NCBI RefSeq assembly: GCF_002843355.2
Contig: NZ_PJAI02000011.1
Coordinates: 60,964-124,963 of the forward strand
Reading direction: 5' to 3'
DNA: 64,000 nucleotides
DNA from: Colwellia echini
GTDB taxonomy: Bacteria > Pseudomonadota > Gammaproteobacteria > Enterobacterales > Alteromonadaceae
Shown here piece after piece: positions 36,339 to 44,658 of this stretch; position 1 is the first letter of the stretch, and each line of letters starts with the position of its first letter. Below the pieces are notes generated by a model. The model saw only the letters and a list, made by a program, of their open reading frames with translations, ran no database searches and was not told the DNA's origin. The position numbers and the translations under genes are program-made.

Positions 36339-38384
36339 TTAAAACTTATAACTTGCCCCAATACGAATATCTCTGCCTGCTTCGTATAAACCTGCTATAC
36401 CTTCCCAGCCAGGAATGTCGCCATAATCTCCAACACTTGAATGGTCTCGATACTGCTCATTAAATGCATTTTGAACCGTTAAGTTAAGTGTTAATGTATC
36501 TGAGTTTAATGGTTGCCACTGCACGTAAATATCATTTAGCTGATAACTTGGTTTATCGATAGTGTAAGTTTGATCTATCCAGCCAATATCTACTGCTCGT
36601 TGTAATACCTCAATATCATTTAATTCAGCAACATAAGTATAATTCCAACCGAGCTCTATATTGTCAGATAGCGTATAATTAAGATTAAAACCAAAGGTAT
36701 CACCGCGTTCATTTGCTAAACCATTATGTTCATACCCTTCAACCGTATCTCCATTTAGTTCAGAGGTATTATTGGTGTAATTAGCTAAAACTGTTAAGTT
36801 TTCAAAACTATAGCCGGCTTTTAGTTCAAAGCCTTTTGTCGCTAAAGTGCCAATATTTTCAAAATAAACACCTTGGCCTATTTGATCAAATACAACATTA
36901 TCAACATCACTTTGATAAATAGTAGCTACTAGATGCCATTTTTCATTATGGTATGTTAACGCAACTTCGGTGTTTTCAACTTCTTCAGGTTTTAAGTTAG
37001 GATCGATAGCGCCATCACCTGATTCAATAGTAAATGAATCACCGACTTCTTTACCACGCATTGCTTGGGCGTAGCCCACATTCAGTTGCCAATTGTTATT
37101 AATATCATAAGTTAAGCCTACATTAGGGCTAAAACCATCACTATCAGTTTCCAAACCAAAAGTAACTTGTTTAAGGTCATATTGATCATAACGTAAACCA
37201 AAACTTAGCAATAAGTCTGCAGATAACTGCCAATGATCTTGAAAGTAAATCCCGCCAACCGTTCCTTTTTCAGAAATTGCAGGATCTGCATCTATTTCTA
37301 GCGATTGCGCCGTTACTTCGTCTTGACGATATTCAATACCGTAAGTGAGTCCATGGTTATCAATTATTGTCGAATTACGGATATCAAAACCAATAGTCTT
37401 CATATCACCGCCATAACGTCCCCAGCGAGTAAAAACGTCTTGCTCAACACTTGATTTAGTTTGATAAAGTGTTGTTTCTAACTGTACTAAATCGCCACCT
37501 GCATAATGATGATTAAAAATTATAGTTTGACGCTCAGCTTCTAAAGGAAAAAGTGTGTCTGCTTCCAATGCAGGCCAATTAGGACGTTGAGAAAAGTCGC
37601 CGTTTTCGTTTCGATCTTCGTAACTTAGCGTTATAGATTGATTGTCAGTTAAATTACCGTTTAGTTTAAAGAAACCTAAACTTTGTTTAGCTGCCGTGCC
37701 ATATAAATCGTTACCGTCACCATCAACCATATCATCGCGGTCTATATAGGTGTAAGAGCCAAGAAGCCCCCAGTCATCAGTTAATGCACCATAAAATGTT
37801 CCACTTGTTTTATAGCCCGCATTAGTAAAATAACCTGCTTGCAAAGTACCACCAAATCTATCGCCAGCAGTCAATAAATCATCAACATTCTTAGTTTTAA
37901 AGCGTAACGCTCCACCAATGGCGCCAGAGCCACTTGTTGCTTCACCAGCACCGGCCTGTACATCTACTTCTTGGAGTAATTCTGGTTCAATAGATACTCG
38001 GCCAATATGATGAAATAAAGTACCTGTTTGAGGCGCGCCATCAACTGTTACATTAAACAGTGTATCTTCCATACCTCGAATATATACTTTTTGAGCAATA
38101 CCAATAGAGCCACCCACCGTTACGGAAGGTACTAGTCTGAATACGTCTGCTAAGTCGTTAGCTTGATATTTTTCTAATTCTTCAGGCAAAATAACCGAGT
38201 TAGTGGTTTGGCCTACTACTACTATTGATTCAATTGATTTTATTTTTTTTTCTGTTTCTTCTACTTTTTTTACTTCGGTATCAACATTTACTATTTCTGC
38301 AGCTTGCACATAGGAAGTAGTGATTGATAAAGAAATTGCCAAAGCAATGGGTGATAATGTGTGTTTTACATTTAATGATGACAT
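36339..38384 (-). CDS. TonB-dependent siderophore-type receptor
   Basis: 681 aa. A signal peptide ends near residue 29 (YVQA), a TonB box follows (ESIVVVG, about 53-59), then the plug (about 65-180, with VYIRGMEDTLFNVTVDGAPQ and AGAGEATSGSGAIGGALRF) and a 22-strand barrel ending IRIGASYKF. The plug sequence resembles FepA/catecholate and heme-type receptors, but no substrate-defining motif could be fixed. A Fur-like site is about 40 bases upstream, and a PfeRS-like two-component system is encoded immediately upstream. Together these point to inducible ferric-siderophore uptake. Confidence 0.88.
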   Translation of the reverse strand: MSSLNVKHTLSPIALAISLSITTSYVQAAEIVNVDTEVKKVEETEKKIKSIESIVVVGQTTNSVILPEELEKYQANDLADVFRLVPSVTVGGSIGIAQKVYIRGMEDTLFNVTVDGAPQTGTLFHHIGRVSIEPELLQEVDVQAGAGEATSGSGAIGGALRFKTKNVDDLLTAGDRFGGTLQAGYFTNAGYKTSGTFYGALTDDWGLLGSYTYIDRDDMVDGDGNDLYGTAAKQSLGFFKLNGNLTDNQSITLSYEDRNENGDFSQRPNWPALEADTLFPLEAERQTIIFNHHYAGGDLVQLETTLYQTKSSVEQDVFTRWGRYGGDMKTIGFDIRNSTIIDNHGLTYGIEYRQDEVTAQSLEIDADPAISEKGTVGGIYFQDHWQLSADLLLSFGLRYDQYDLKQVTFGLETDSDGFSPNVGLTYDINNNWQLNVGYAQAMRGKEVGDSFTIESGDGAIDPNLKPEEVENTEVALTYHNEKWHLVATIYQSDVDNVVFDQIGQGVYFENIGTLATKGFELKAGYSFENLTVLANYTNNTSELNGDTVEGYEHNGLANERGDTFGFNLNYTLSDNIELGWNYTYVAELNDIEVLQRAVDIGWIDQTYTIDKPSYQLNDIYVQWQPLNSDTLTLNLTVQNAFNEQYRDHSSVGDYGDIPGWEGIAGLYEAGRDIRIGASYKF

Positions 38385-38421
38385 TAATAATTATTCTCTA
38401 AATGTTGAATGAAAGCTTAAT

Positions 38422-38440
38422 AGAAATCATTATCATTTAA
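38422..38440 (-). promoter_or_regulatory. Fur-box-like site upstream of the TonB receptor
   Basis: On the minus strand TTAAATGATAATGATTTCT contains the uninterrupted Fur core AATGATAAT and matches the 19-mer consensus at 12 positions by my count. It is centred about 47 bases upstream of the ATG. Confidence 0.6.
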
Positions 38441-38564
38441 AGGATGAGTGATTGATAGCATTTTTACAATTGTTACATTTCATTTTTATATCAAGGCTAT
38501 CTGATTTTATTCGTATCAATCGACTGTAATTTGTAAATACTGAATATAATAAAAAACGGTAATA

Positions 38565-39905
38565 TTAAGTTTTTGGAAAAGAGATTCTCATAGATAAACC
38601 ACCACCACTAACATTGTGTGCACTAACAGTTGATCGAATAGCAAATAATTGCCTTTGCGCTAATGCGAGACCTAAACCGAAACTATCGCTATTTGCTTTT
38701 CTAGCTTTATCTACTCTAAAGAACGGCTTAAAAATCATCTCCAAATATTCAGGTGGAACACCAGGTCCCTGATCGTCAATATGTAGAATAAAATGAGTGA
38801 TTGTTTCTTCAATAAAAATAAAGACTTTTTGTCCTGCTGGAGTATAACGCAGTGCATTACGCAATATATTTTCTAACGCTTGTGCTGCCGCACGATGGCT
38901 AGAATGTTGAATAAGCGCATTATTAGGCAAATGGCATTCAATTATCCGATCTGGAAATTCAAACTCTGCATCAGCAATAAGCACATCAAGTAAGTCGATT
39001 AACTCTAACGATTCCTGCTGTAAACTAGGCTTTTCATTCTCCAGCCAAGCAAGGTTTAATACGTCTTCTACCAGCTTACGTATATGTTTAGATTCACGAT
39101 TAATGCGTTGAATATTTTTACTTGGGTTTTGATTAGTTTCTTCTTCGGCTAAAGCAATATCTAAACGTGTTAAAGGTGTTCGTAATTCATGAGATAAGTC
39201 GGCAATAAGCTGACGCTGGTTAATAAGTTGCTCACTTAATCGTATCGCCATTTGATCAAAAGACATAGCCAACTCTGAGAATTCATCCTTACGCTTTCCC
39301 ATCAATAAGCTCGCCCTCACCTCAAAATTACCTTTACTAAATTCACGGGTAGCAAGTTGAAGTTGTCCTAGAGGCTTCGTAATATATCGATAGAGCAAGT
39401 AAGAAAGTAACATCAATATAATACTGGGCAAAATAATCTGCATTGTCACTTCTGTATATTTAAAATAAACGCCAGGCCTCATTCTATCGGGTAATTGAAT
39501 AAGAAAACTTACTTGTTTATTTTCAAAAGGAACTTCCATTGTGGGGTTGTTGGCAAAGTATAAATGAATTTTCCAATTAACATTTCTGCCAAAGTGGTAG
39601 CCATCATAAAAACGACTTCCCAGTGGCTCTCCTGCCACTTGATTAATATTATAACGAGCAACGGCGACCCAAGTTTCTTCTTGCTGCTTTAGTTGCTGTA
39701 AATATTTTTCAAGCGCAAGAGTATCACCCGTTGAGTATATAGCTTCAGCTTCTTTTCCCCATTGAATTAGGGTATCTCTATCGTCGGTAGATAAATGGCT
39801 CATACCATCTTCTGTGTGAGACATTAATAAATTTAAAATATAAAAAAGTGCAACTATGCCTGATGCAATAATGATGCAGAGTTTATAGAAGAGTCTATGT
39901 GTCAT
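38565..39905 (-). CDS. Sensor histidine kinase, PfeS-like
   Basis: 446 aa from the ATG at 39905, which overlaps the regulator's stop in an ATGA arrangement. An upstream start would merely add three residues. Two transmembrane helices (about 8-28 and 155-173) bound a periplasmic domain of about 125 residues. HAMP, HisKA with His239 in ADLSHELRTPLTRLD, and HATPase_c (DQGPGVP, FGLGLALAQRQ) follow. Position next to a Fur-regulated TonB receptor and the length both recall Pseudomonas PfeS, which senses ferric enterobactin. The ligand is inferred only. Confidence 0.85.
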   Translation of the reverse strand: MTHRLFYKLCIIIASGIVALFYILNLLMSHTEDGMSHLSTDDRDTLIQWGKEAEAIYSTGDTLALEKYLQQLKQQEETWVAVARYNINQVAGEPLGSRFYDGYHFGRNVNWKIHLYFANNPTMEVPFENKQVSFLIQLPDRMRPGVYFKYTEVTMQIILPSIILMLLSYLLYRYITKPLGQLQLATREFSKGNFEVRASLLMGKRKDEFSELAMSFDQMAIRLSEQLINQRQLIADLSHELRTPLTRLDIALAEEETNQNPSKNIQRINRESKHIRKLVEDVLNLAWLENEKPSLQQESLELIDLLDVLIADAEFEFPDRIIECHLPNNALIQHSSHRAAAQALENILRNALRYTPAGQKVFIFIEETITHFILHIDDQGPGVPPEYLEMIFKPFFRVDKARKANSDSFGLGLALAQRQLFAIRSTVSAHNVSGGGLSMRISFPKT

Positions 39906-40588
39906 ACTAAGCAATAACCTTTGCCATGACTTGTTTGTAAACGCTCTCCTTGCCAGTTAGCTTCATTTAAGCGACGCCTTACTCGGCTTAAATGCATATC
40001 TAAACTTCTATCGTAAGCGCCAATATTTCGGTTTAGTACCCGTTGATATAAATAAGCTTTACTCAGCACTTCTCCTTTATTAATGGCTAATTCCCATAAT
40101 AATTTAAGCTGTATTGGCGTTAAGTCTAAAACATCATCTTTGATAAAGGCCAATTGTTGTTGGTAATTAATGGTTAAACCATCAATATTAACCTCTTGAC
40201 TGACTATTTCTGTATTACGATCATGGCTGCGACGTAGAATGGCTTCAATTCTAAATAACAGCTCTGTGGGATTAAACGGTTTAGCTACATAGTCATCAGC
40301 GCCATGGCTAAATCCTAATATTTTTTCTTGTTCTGCATCTTTCGCTGTCACCATGATAACGGGAGTTTGACATGATTTTCGTAACACTTTTAACAGTGAA
40401 AATCCATCTCGTTCTGGTAGCATAACATCTAATAAAATCAAATGATGCTGTTGTGATGAAGCACGAATAAGTCCTTGCTCACCATCAAAGCATTGTTCAA
40501 CTTTATATCCCTTAGCGATAAGTAAGTCGTTGAGTTGACAGTTTAAAACTTTATCATCTTCAATTAATAATATTGTAAATTTAGACAT
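39902..40588 (-). CDS. OmpR-family response regulator, PfeR-like
   Basis: 228 aa. Receiver with phospho-Asp54 in LILLDVMLPERDG and Lys103-region AKPFNPTELL. The C-terminal winged helix ends LQTSHGKGYCLV. It overlaps the kinase by four bases. With the downstream TonB receptor it forms a regulator-kinase-receptor block as in pfeRS-pfeA. The intergenic region upstream contains a MITE-like element and a distant Fur-like box. Confidence 0.87.
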   Translation of the reverse strand: MSKFTILLIEDDKVLNCQLNDLLIAKGYKVEQCFDGEQGLIRASSQQHHLILLDVMLPERDGFSLLKVLRKSCQTPVIMVTAKDAEQEKILGFSHGADDYVAKPFNPTELLFRIEAILRRSHDRNTEIVSQEVNIDGLTINYQQQLAFIKDDVLDLTPIQLKLLWELAINKGEVLSKAYLYQRVLNRNIGAYDRSLDMHLSRVRRRLNEANWQGERLQTSHGKGYCLV

Positions 40589-40700
40589 AAATACTTACTT
40601 AAAATCGAGTTTAAATACTGGAGTGATTAAGTCTACTCTTTGTTATTTACCTAGTGGAAAATCTGTTTAACCAAATTCGTTATCAATTTAAAGCTAAATA

Positions 40701-40894
40701 ACCTGAGTTCGGGATAAGCAAAATGCTACAACAGCCTTAATGACCCGTATTACTTCGTTATGAAAGCTCCCAATAACCCGTTATTGGCTTCGCTTTCCTG
40801 CCTTGTACTACGAATAATTAAAACTATTGTAAAGGTAAAATCCTAAGTGATTGATATTATTATTCTACTCACTTTCATTATCCCGAACTCAGGT
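40701..40894. mobile_element. MITE-like element, copy B, with perfect terminal inverted repeats
   Basis: 194 bp with perfect 17-bp ends ACCTGAGTTCGGGATAA and TTATCCCGAACTCAGGT. It is flanked by the direct repeat TAAATA (40695-40700 and 40895-40900), a candidate target duplication. It has the interior hairpin CCAATAACCCGTTATTGG and no open frame of note. Homologous to the decayed copy at 23168-23360. Structure and dispersal fit a non-autonomous transposable element. The mobilising transposase is not in the window. Confidence 0.82.
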
Positions 40895-40943
40895 TAAATA
40901 AGTTGCAACAAAATAAGACAGTATTATAATACCACTCACAACC

Positions 40944-40962
40944 ACGAATGATAATTATTTTT
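40944..40962 (-). promoter_or_regulatory. Fur-box-like site upstream of the MITE and response regulator
   Basis: ACGAATGATAATTATTTTT holds the core AATGATAAT and matches the Fur consensus at 13 of 19 positions by my count. It lies about 360 bases from the regulator ATG, beyond the element at 40701-40894. Confidence 0.4.
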
Positions 40963-41314
40963 ATTTATATATTAGTGTTCCTCATGAATATAATCATCAT
41001 TAATTACAATTGGTGTAGTATTAAAGTAACTAAGAGAAACACATAACACTCACGTATTTATCTAATGTTTTTCGCATGCTATACAGATATAGATCTCGCT
41101 ATTAATTAAACACATTGTTATTTCTTAACTCAATATTTTAAAACGAAAAAGACATAAACCTAATCAAATCCCCTGTAATTTTAAGGTTAATATCACCTTG
41201 GCGACCATCAGATCATAGATTTATTAGGTTCATAATCCAGCTAGTTAATTTGAATTTTATGAACTATTAATACTTGAATTCAAGAAGTAAAATATCAATC
41301 AACTTTCAGATAAT

Positions 41315-41353
41315 AAAAAGGCCCTAGCTAATTTTAATTAACTAAGGCCTTTT
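41315..41353. terminator. Terminator at the end of the motor operon
   Basis: AAAAGGCC / GGCCTTTT with partly paired AT-rich interior. A five-base T-run follows when read leftward, 124 bases after the last gene of the leftward unit. Confidence 0.75.
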
Positions 41354-41476
41354 GTGTTTTCTACCTGTTAACCTTATTCAAGCCATGCATAGACCAAGAA
41401 AATAGTCTGTATTGCTCTAACGCTAGGATTAGAGCTATAGCTAATAAATTATTTCAATTAACTTAAATGATTTAAA

Positions 41477-42439
41477 CTAACTCGGCAAAAAGTCTATTGC
41501 CCAAATAGTGGTAACCGTATCAACTTGCTCAGCACTAAACTCAATGGCGTTTAAAATAATAACCAGTTGTCGTTCTAACTGCGGATTATTTAACTCACTT
41601 GATTTAATAATTACCTTATTAACCTTACCTGAAGGTAAAATTTCTATTTCAAATAACACTTTACCTTTTAAGAATGGGTCTTTGCGTAAAGCACGATTAT
41701 AACGAGAATAAAGGCGAGATTTGTTCGCTTCAAGTGTTCGTCTTAAGGCTACCTCTGAACGTTGCCCTGATTTTTGTGCAGCTAACGATTCAGCTTCAGC
41801 CGTGTCAGTACTTGCTAACACCTCTTCTTCTGATAAACGCACTTGTTGCGTATCACGCGTACTTAACTCGTCACTTGCTACTGTTTGCGTAGTATTAGCC
41901 GCAGCAAGCTTTGCGCTTTGGGTATTCGCAGTACTTGCCAGTAATTTGCGTTGAACTTTTGTTTCAGTCGCATTGGCTTTATTTAACTTAGTTGTACTCG
42001 CCGGCTGTACTTCAAACGCATCGCGCATAGCAAACAGCTCATCTTTCATGGCTGCAAGCCCTGACGTTTGTGCTTTTTGTTTAGCTTCTTGTCGCTTTGT
42101 TTTAGGTGGCTCAGGTTTTTTCTTTGGTTCGTCTTTCACCTCTTCTGGCTTTTTCTCTTCTTTGGGTATTTCTTTCGGTTTTTCAGGCTCAGGTAGCTTT
42201 TTTTCTTTGAGCATTATTTTGGCTAGCTGTACTGGTACCTTTTCTTTTATTTCACGTGGTACTTCAACTTGTTCAATAAGCGGCACTATCACAGAAACCA
42301 CTATAAAAAGCGCGATAAGTATCTGTAAAATTCGAGTGAATTTTTGATCTTGCGCGGTATCTTGAAATATATTGCTATCATCTTTTTTAGATGACGAAGC
42401 GCCATAAGCCGAACCAGAAGCTAAATGTGTTGATGTCAT
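41477..42439 (-). CDS. TonB/AgmX-type energy-coupling protein (AgmX/PglI C-terminal domain)
   Basis: 320 aa. A cytosolic N-terminus (1-33) is followed by one transmembrane helix (about 35-53, ILIALFIVVSVIVPL) and a TonB-like Pro/Glu/Lys spacer (about 60-125, PEPEKPKEIPKEEKKPEEVK). A low-complexity Ala/Thr linker leads to a C-terminal domain (about 225-320) with ANKSRLYSRYNRALRKDPFL and GKVLFEIEILPSGKVNKVII. That pattern is the AgmX/PglI C-terminal family found in Myxococcus GltG/GltJ, related to TonB C-domains. It lacks the classical TonB YP motif region. It is the last gene of the leftward unit, 2 bases after an ExbD gene. It presumably transmits motor force to envelope partners. Confidence 0.78.
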   Translation of the reverse strand: MTSTHLASGSAYGASSSKKDDSNIFQDTAQDQKFTRILQILIALFIVVSVIVPLIEQVEVPREIKEKVPVQLAKIMLKEKKLPEPEKPKEIPKEEKKPEEVKDEPKKKPEPPKTKRQEAKQKAQTSGLAAMKDELFAMRDAFEVQPASTTKLNKANATETKVQRKLLASTANTQSAKLAAANTTQTVASDELSTRDTQQVRLSEEEVLASTDTAEAESLAAQKSGQRSEVALRRTLEANKSRLYSRYNRALRKDPFLKGKVLFEIEILPSGKVNKVIIKSSELNNPQLERQLVIILNAIEFSAEQVDTVTTIWAIDFLPS

Positions 42440-42441
42440 CT

Positions 42442-42972
42442 TTAGCCTCCTTTAATTTTACTTTTAGCTACCTGTTCAACAGCTAATGAAATATTTCGAT
42501 AATCACTGTCAGCACAAGCTGCCATGATTTGTTTTAATACTTGATAAGGTACTGTTGCATCACCAATAATGGTAACTGCTCGGCCATTTTCTAATTCACT
42601 TTCGGTTAAAACCGGGCGCTTAGCTGCAAGGTAAGTTAATTCTGTATTTATCGCTTTAATTAGACCTGAGTCAATAACAACATTCAGCTCGGTTAATGAG
42701 CTTTGTTGTTGCCAAATAACACGATCTTGTATCATTATGCTGTTCGGTAACACGCTAATTAATATGTTTTCAGCTGGTAGCTCTTCGGCGATTGAAATAG
42801 GAATATTCATGTCTTTAGTGTTTTGCAATACGCGCACTTCTGATTGGTTAACAATAAGAAAGAACACTAAAATAGTGAAAATATCCATTAGTGAAACTAG
42901 GTTCAATTTAGAGCCTGCACTAAAGCGTTTATGATGTTTAGCTAAACGTTTTGCTTTAAATGACTGTTTCAT
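42442..42972 (-). CDS. ExbD/TolR-family protein, with conserved motor aspartate
   Basis: 176 aa. A short basic cytosolic N-terminus and a single transmembrane helix carry the proton-path Asp30 in LVSLMDIFTILVFFLIV. A periplasmic ExbD/TolR domain (about 60-176) follows. Its ATG overlaps the stop of the preceding ExbD gene in ATGA. With ExbB (43513-44166) it should form a proton-driven stator like TolQR or ExbBD. Confidence 0.85.
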   Translation of the reverse strand: MKQSFKAKRLAKHHKRFSAGSKLNLVSLMDIFTILVFFLIVNQSEVRVLQNTKDMNIPISIAEELPAENILISVLPNSIMIQDRVIWQQQSSLTELNVVIDSGLIKAINTELTYLAAKRPVLTESELENGRAVTIIGDATVPYQVLKQIMAACADSDYRNISLAVEQVAKSKIKGG

Positions 42973-43508
42973 TGCTTAGCTCCTACATTATTGTCTGCTT
43001 GAGCTTCTGGCGCATCACCTAAAGAGATTTGTGGAAAAAGCTCAGCATCAACTAAGTTTGCAGCAACAACGGCTTTAAATGACCGTACCGTGTCCATTGT
43101 GGTAACAATAGTTTGATAATCAATCTCTGGTGTTAGCAATAAAACAATATCTTTTTTGTCTTGGTTCTCTGGCTCACCTTGCTGGAAGGTTAGCTTTAAA
43201 TCTTGTAAGTAAGTAGACAAATTAGCAAATTGATAACCTTCGGCTGTTTTATCAAAACGCTTTAATAAAACTCCCGCAGGATAATTCAATTCAAAGCCCG
43301 TTTGATCAATAACTAATTCCAACACTTTAGGTTGATCATTAGGATCACTAGCCGCTTGCGATCCAACAGGCAGCTGTAAATTTAAAATACGCACCTGAGA
43401 GAACACCAAGCTCAATAGTAATACCGGCACTAGCACTATCATCAAATTCATAAATGAGGTGATGTCGAGCTCTGCCTCTGGCGGATTTACGCGACGACGA
43501 CGTCTCAT
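42969..43508 (-). CDS. ExbD/TolR-family protein lacking the transmembrane aspartate
   Basis: 179 aa from the ATG at 43508, which has a GAGG ribosome site. A start at 43544 would overlap exbB. A basic N-terminus MRRRRRVNPPEAELDITSF leads into the helix FMNLMIVLVPVLLLSLVF, where Asn21 occupies the place of the motor Asp. The periplasmic part is ExbD-like. This is a recognised variant of the family without the proton-accepting residue. Pairing with the Asp-bearing paralogue downstream suggests a hetero-dimeric TolR-type plug. Confidence 0.82.
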   Translation of the reverse strand: MRRRRRVNPPEAELDITSFMNLMIVLVPVLLLSLVFSQVRILNLQLPVGSQAASDPNDQPKVLELVIDQTGFELNYPAGVLLKRFDKTAEGYQFANLSTYLQDLKLTFQQGEPENQDKKDIVLLLTPEIDYQTIVTTMDTVRSFKAVVAANLVDAELFPQISLGDAPEAQADNNVGAKQ

Positions 43509-43512
43509 TTGC

Positions 43513-44166
43513 TTAGCCTCGGTGTTCGTCAGACGACTGACCAAAAGAAAGCGAGTTTAATAATTTAATACCCGCCATTTCTAACGAGTCAGCAATAGCA
43601 GCTGTTTTACCCATTAAACTGGTGTGCAGTAATATCAACGGAATAGCGGTAATCAAACCAAAAGCTGTGGTGTTCATTGCTACTGAAATACTTGAAGATA
43701 ATAAGTTGGCTTTTTCCGCAGGATCGGCATTTGCAACCGCAGAGAACGCAGCGATTAAGCCCATGATAGTACCCAATAAACCAAGTAAGGTGGCAATGTT
43801 AGCTAACACGGCTAAAAATGGCGTACGTTTTTCAAGACGTAACATATATTCCATCATGGTTTCTTCCATGGCGTATTCTACGTCTTCTCTACGTTTTACT
43901 GATGATAAACGCGCGATACCTGATTGCAATACATCTAGCACTGGCGCTGAGTTTGTTTGTGCGTATTTACTGATGGTGTCGATATCACCTTTTTTAAGTG
44001 AATCTTTTAATAAAGCAAACGCTTTACGGTTAGTTCTTAATGCTGAATTGAGGTAAATCCAACGCTCAAGACTGATAGCTAAACCTATGACTAGTACTAA
44101 GGCGATTGGGTAAATGAATGTTCCACCCGTTTGTAAAAAAGTGATGATGCTGTCGATGATACCCAT
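43513..44166 (-). CDS. MotA/TolQ/ExbB proton channel protein
   Basis: 217 aa with three transmembrane helices (about 14-32, 115-142, 155-178). Family landmarks are FIYPIALVLVIGLAISLERW, TPFLAVLANIATLLGLLGTIMGLIAAF and SVAMNTTAFGLITAIPLILLH, with pore-lining Thr residues. It is the pentameric channel of the stator whose ExbD partners are encoded next. The 114-base gap upstream might hold an internal promoter. Confidence 0.9.
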   Translation of the reverse strand: MGIIDSIITFLQTGGTFIYPIALVLVIGLAISLERWIYLNSALRTNRKAFALLKDSLKKGDIDTISKYAQTNSAPVLDVLQSGIARLSSVKRREDVEYAMEETMMEYMLRLEKRTPFLAVLANIATLLGLLGTIMGLIAAFSAVANADPAEKANLLSSSISVAMNTTAFGLITAIPLILLHTSLMGKTAAIADSLEMAGIKLLNSLSFGQSSDEHRG

Positions 44167-44280
44167 GTCGTTTTCCTTTTAAATTTCTATGTTGATATAA
44201 ATTGATAAAGTTTTTTGTTATGTATTCTTGTTATTTTTTTAGCTATATTTTGTATCTTTAATTTCTCAGTTTGAATTATT

Positions 44281-44658
44281 TTATTCCGCTATCTCAACCA
44301 CCTCAGTTTTCGCAGCTAATTGTTTATTAGCAAAAAACTGTACTTGCTGCTTAAATGCTTTTGGATGAATAGGCGAAAATTTTGGTAATTTAATGGTTCG
44401 CTCTTTACCTTTCACTTCTATAATTTGTTCAACCCCTTGCCACGGCATAATATAAATCACATTTGGTTGTTCTTGTGAGCCTTTTACTTGGCTTTGGATA
44501 ATTAACGGTGCTGATTCTGCAGTGTCTACTTCTGCTGAGCTTACCTTTGCTGAGTACGCAATTTGAGACAATAAAAATAATACTGTAAACAATCCGGTAA
44601 AAAATAATAAAAAAGGTTTTAAAGCAGTTTGAATATAACGCACCGGTAAGTTATTCAT
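44281..44658 (-). CDS. Unknown small envelope protein of the motor operon
   Basis: 125 aa. N-terminal signal anchor (about 14-36, PFLLFFTGLFTVLFLLSQIAYSA), then a mostly beta periplasmic part (VIYIMPWQGVEQIIEVKGKERTIKLPKFSPIHPKAF). No domain recognised. The ATG overlaps the upstream TPR lipoprotein gene by eight bases, so translation is coupled. It may be an accessory subunit of the motor. Confidence 0.6.
   Translation of the reverse strand: MNNLPVRYIQTALKPFLLFFTGLFTVLFLLSQIAYSAKVSSAEVDTAESAPLIIQSQVKGSQEQPNVIYIMPWQGVEQIIEVKGKERTIKLPKFSPIHPKAFKQQVQFFANKQLAAKTEVVEIAE

Larger units (their letters stand above)
40589..41476. other. 888-bp intergenic region with a MITE-like element and Fur-like box
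   Basis: Gene-free between two leftward units. It contains the element at 40701-40894, a Fur-like box at 40944-40962 and the terminator at 41315-41353. The stretch 40965-41310 shows nothing that I recognise apart from AT-rich DNA. Confidence 0.6.

Noticed and set aside
36260..36463. 67-codon frame overlapping the TonB receptor 3' end and its terminator
   Set aside because: It runs through a terminator hairpin into the antisense of a secure gene and has no supporting motif.
41477..44166. Housekeeping TonB-ExbB-ExbD system for the two TonB receptors in this window
   Set aside because: The TonB-like protein has an AgmX/PglI-type C-terminal domain, there are two ExbD variants, and the genes lie at the end of a large envelope operon. 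A housekeeping role cannot be fully excluded without a genome-wide check.
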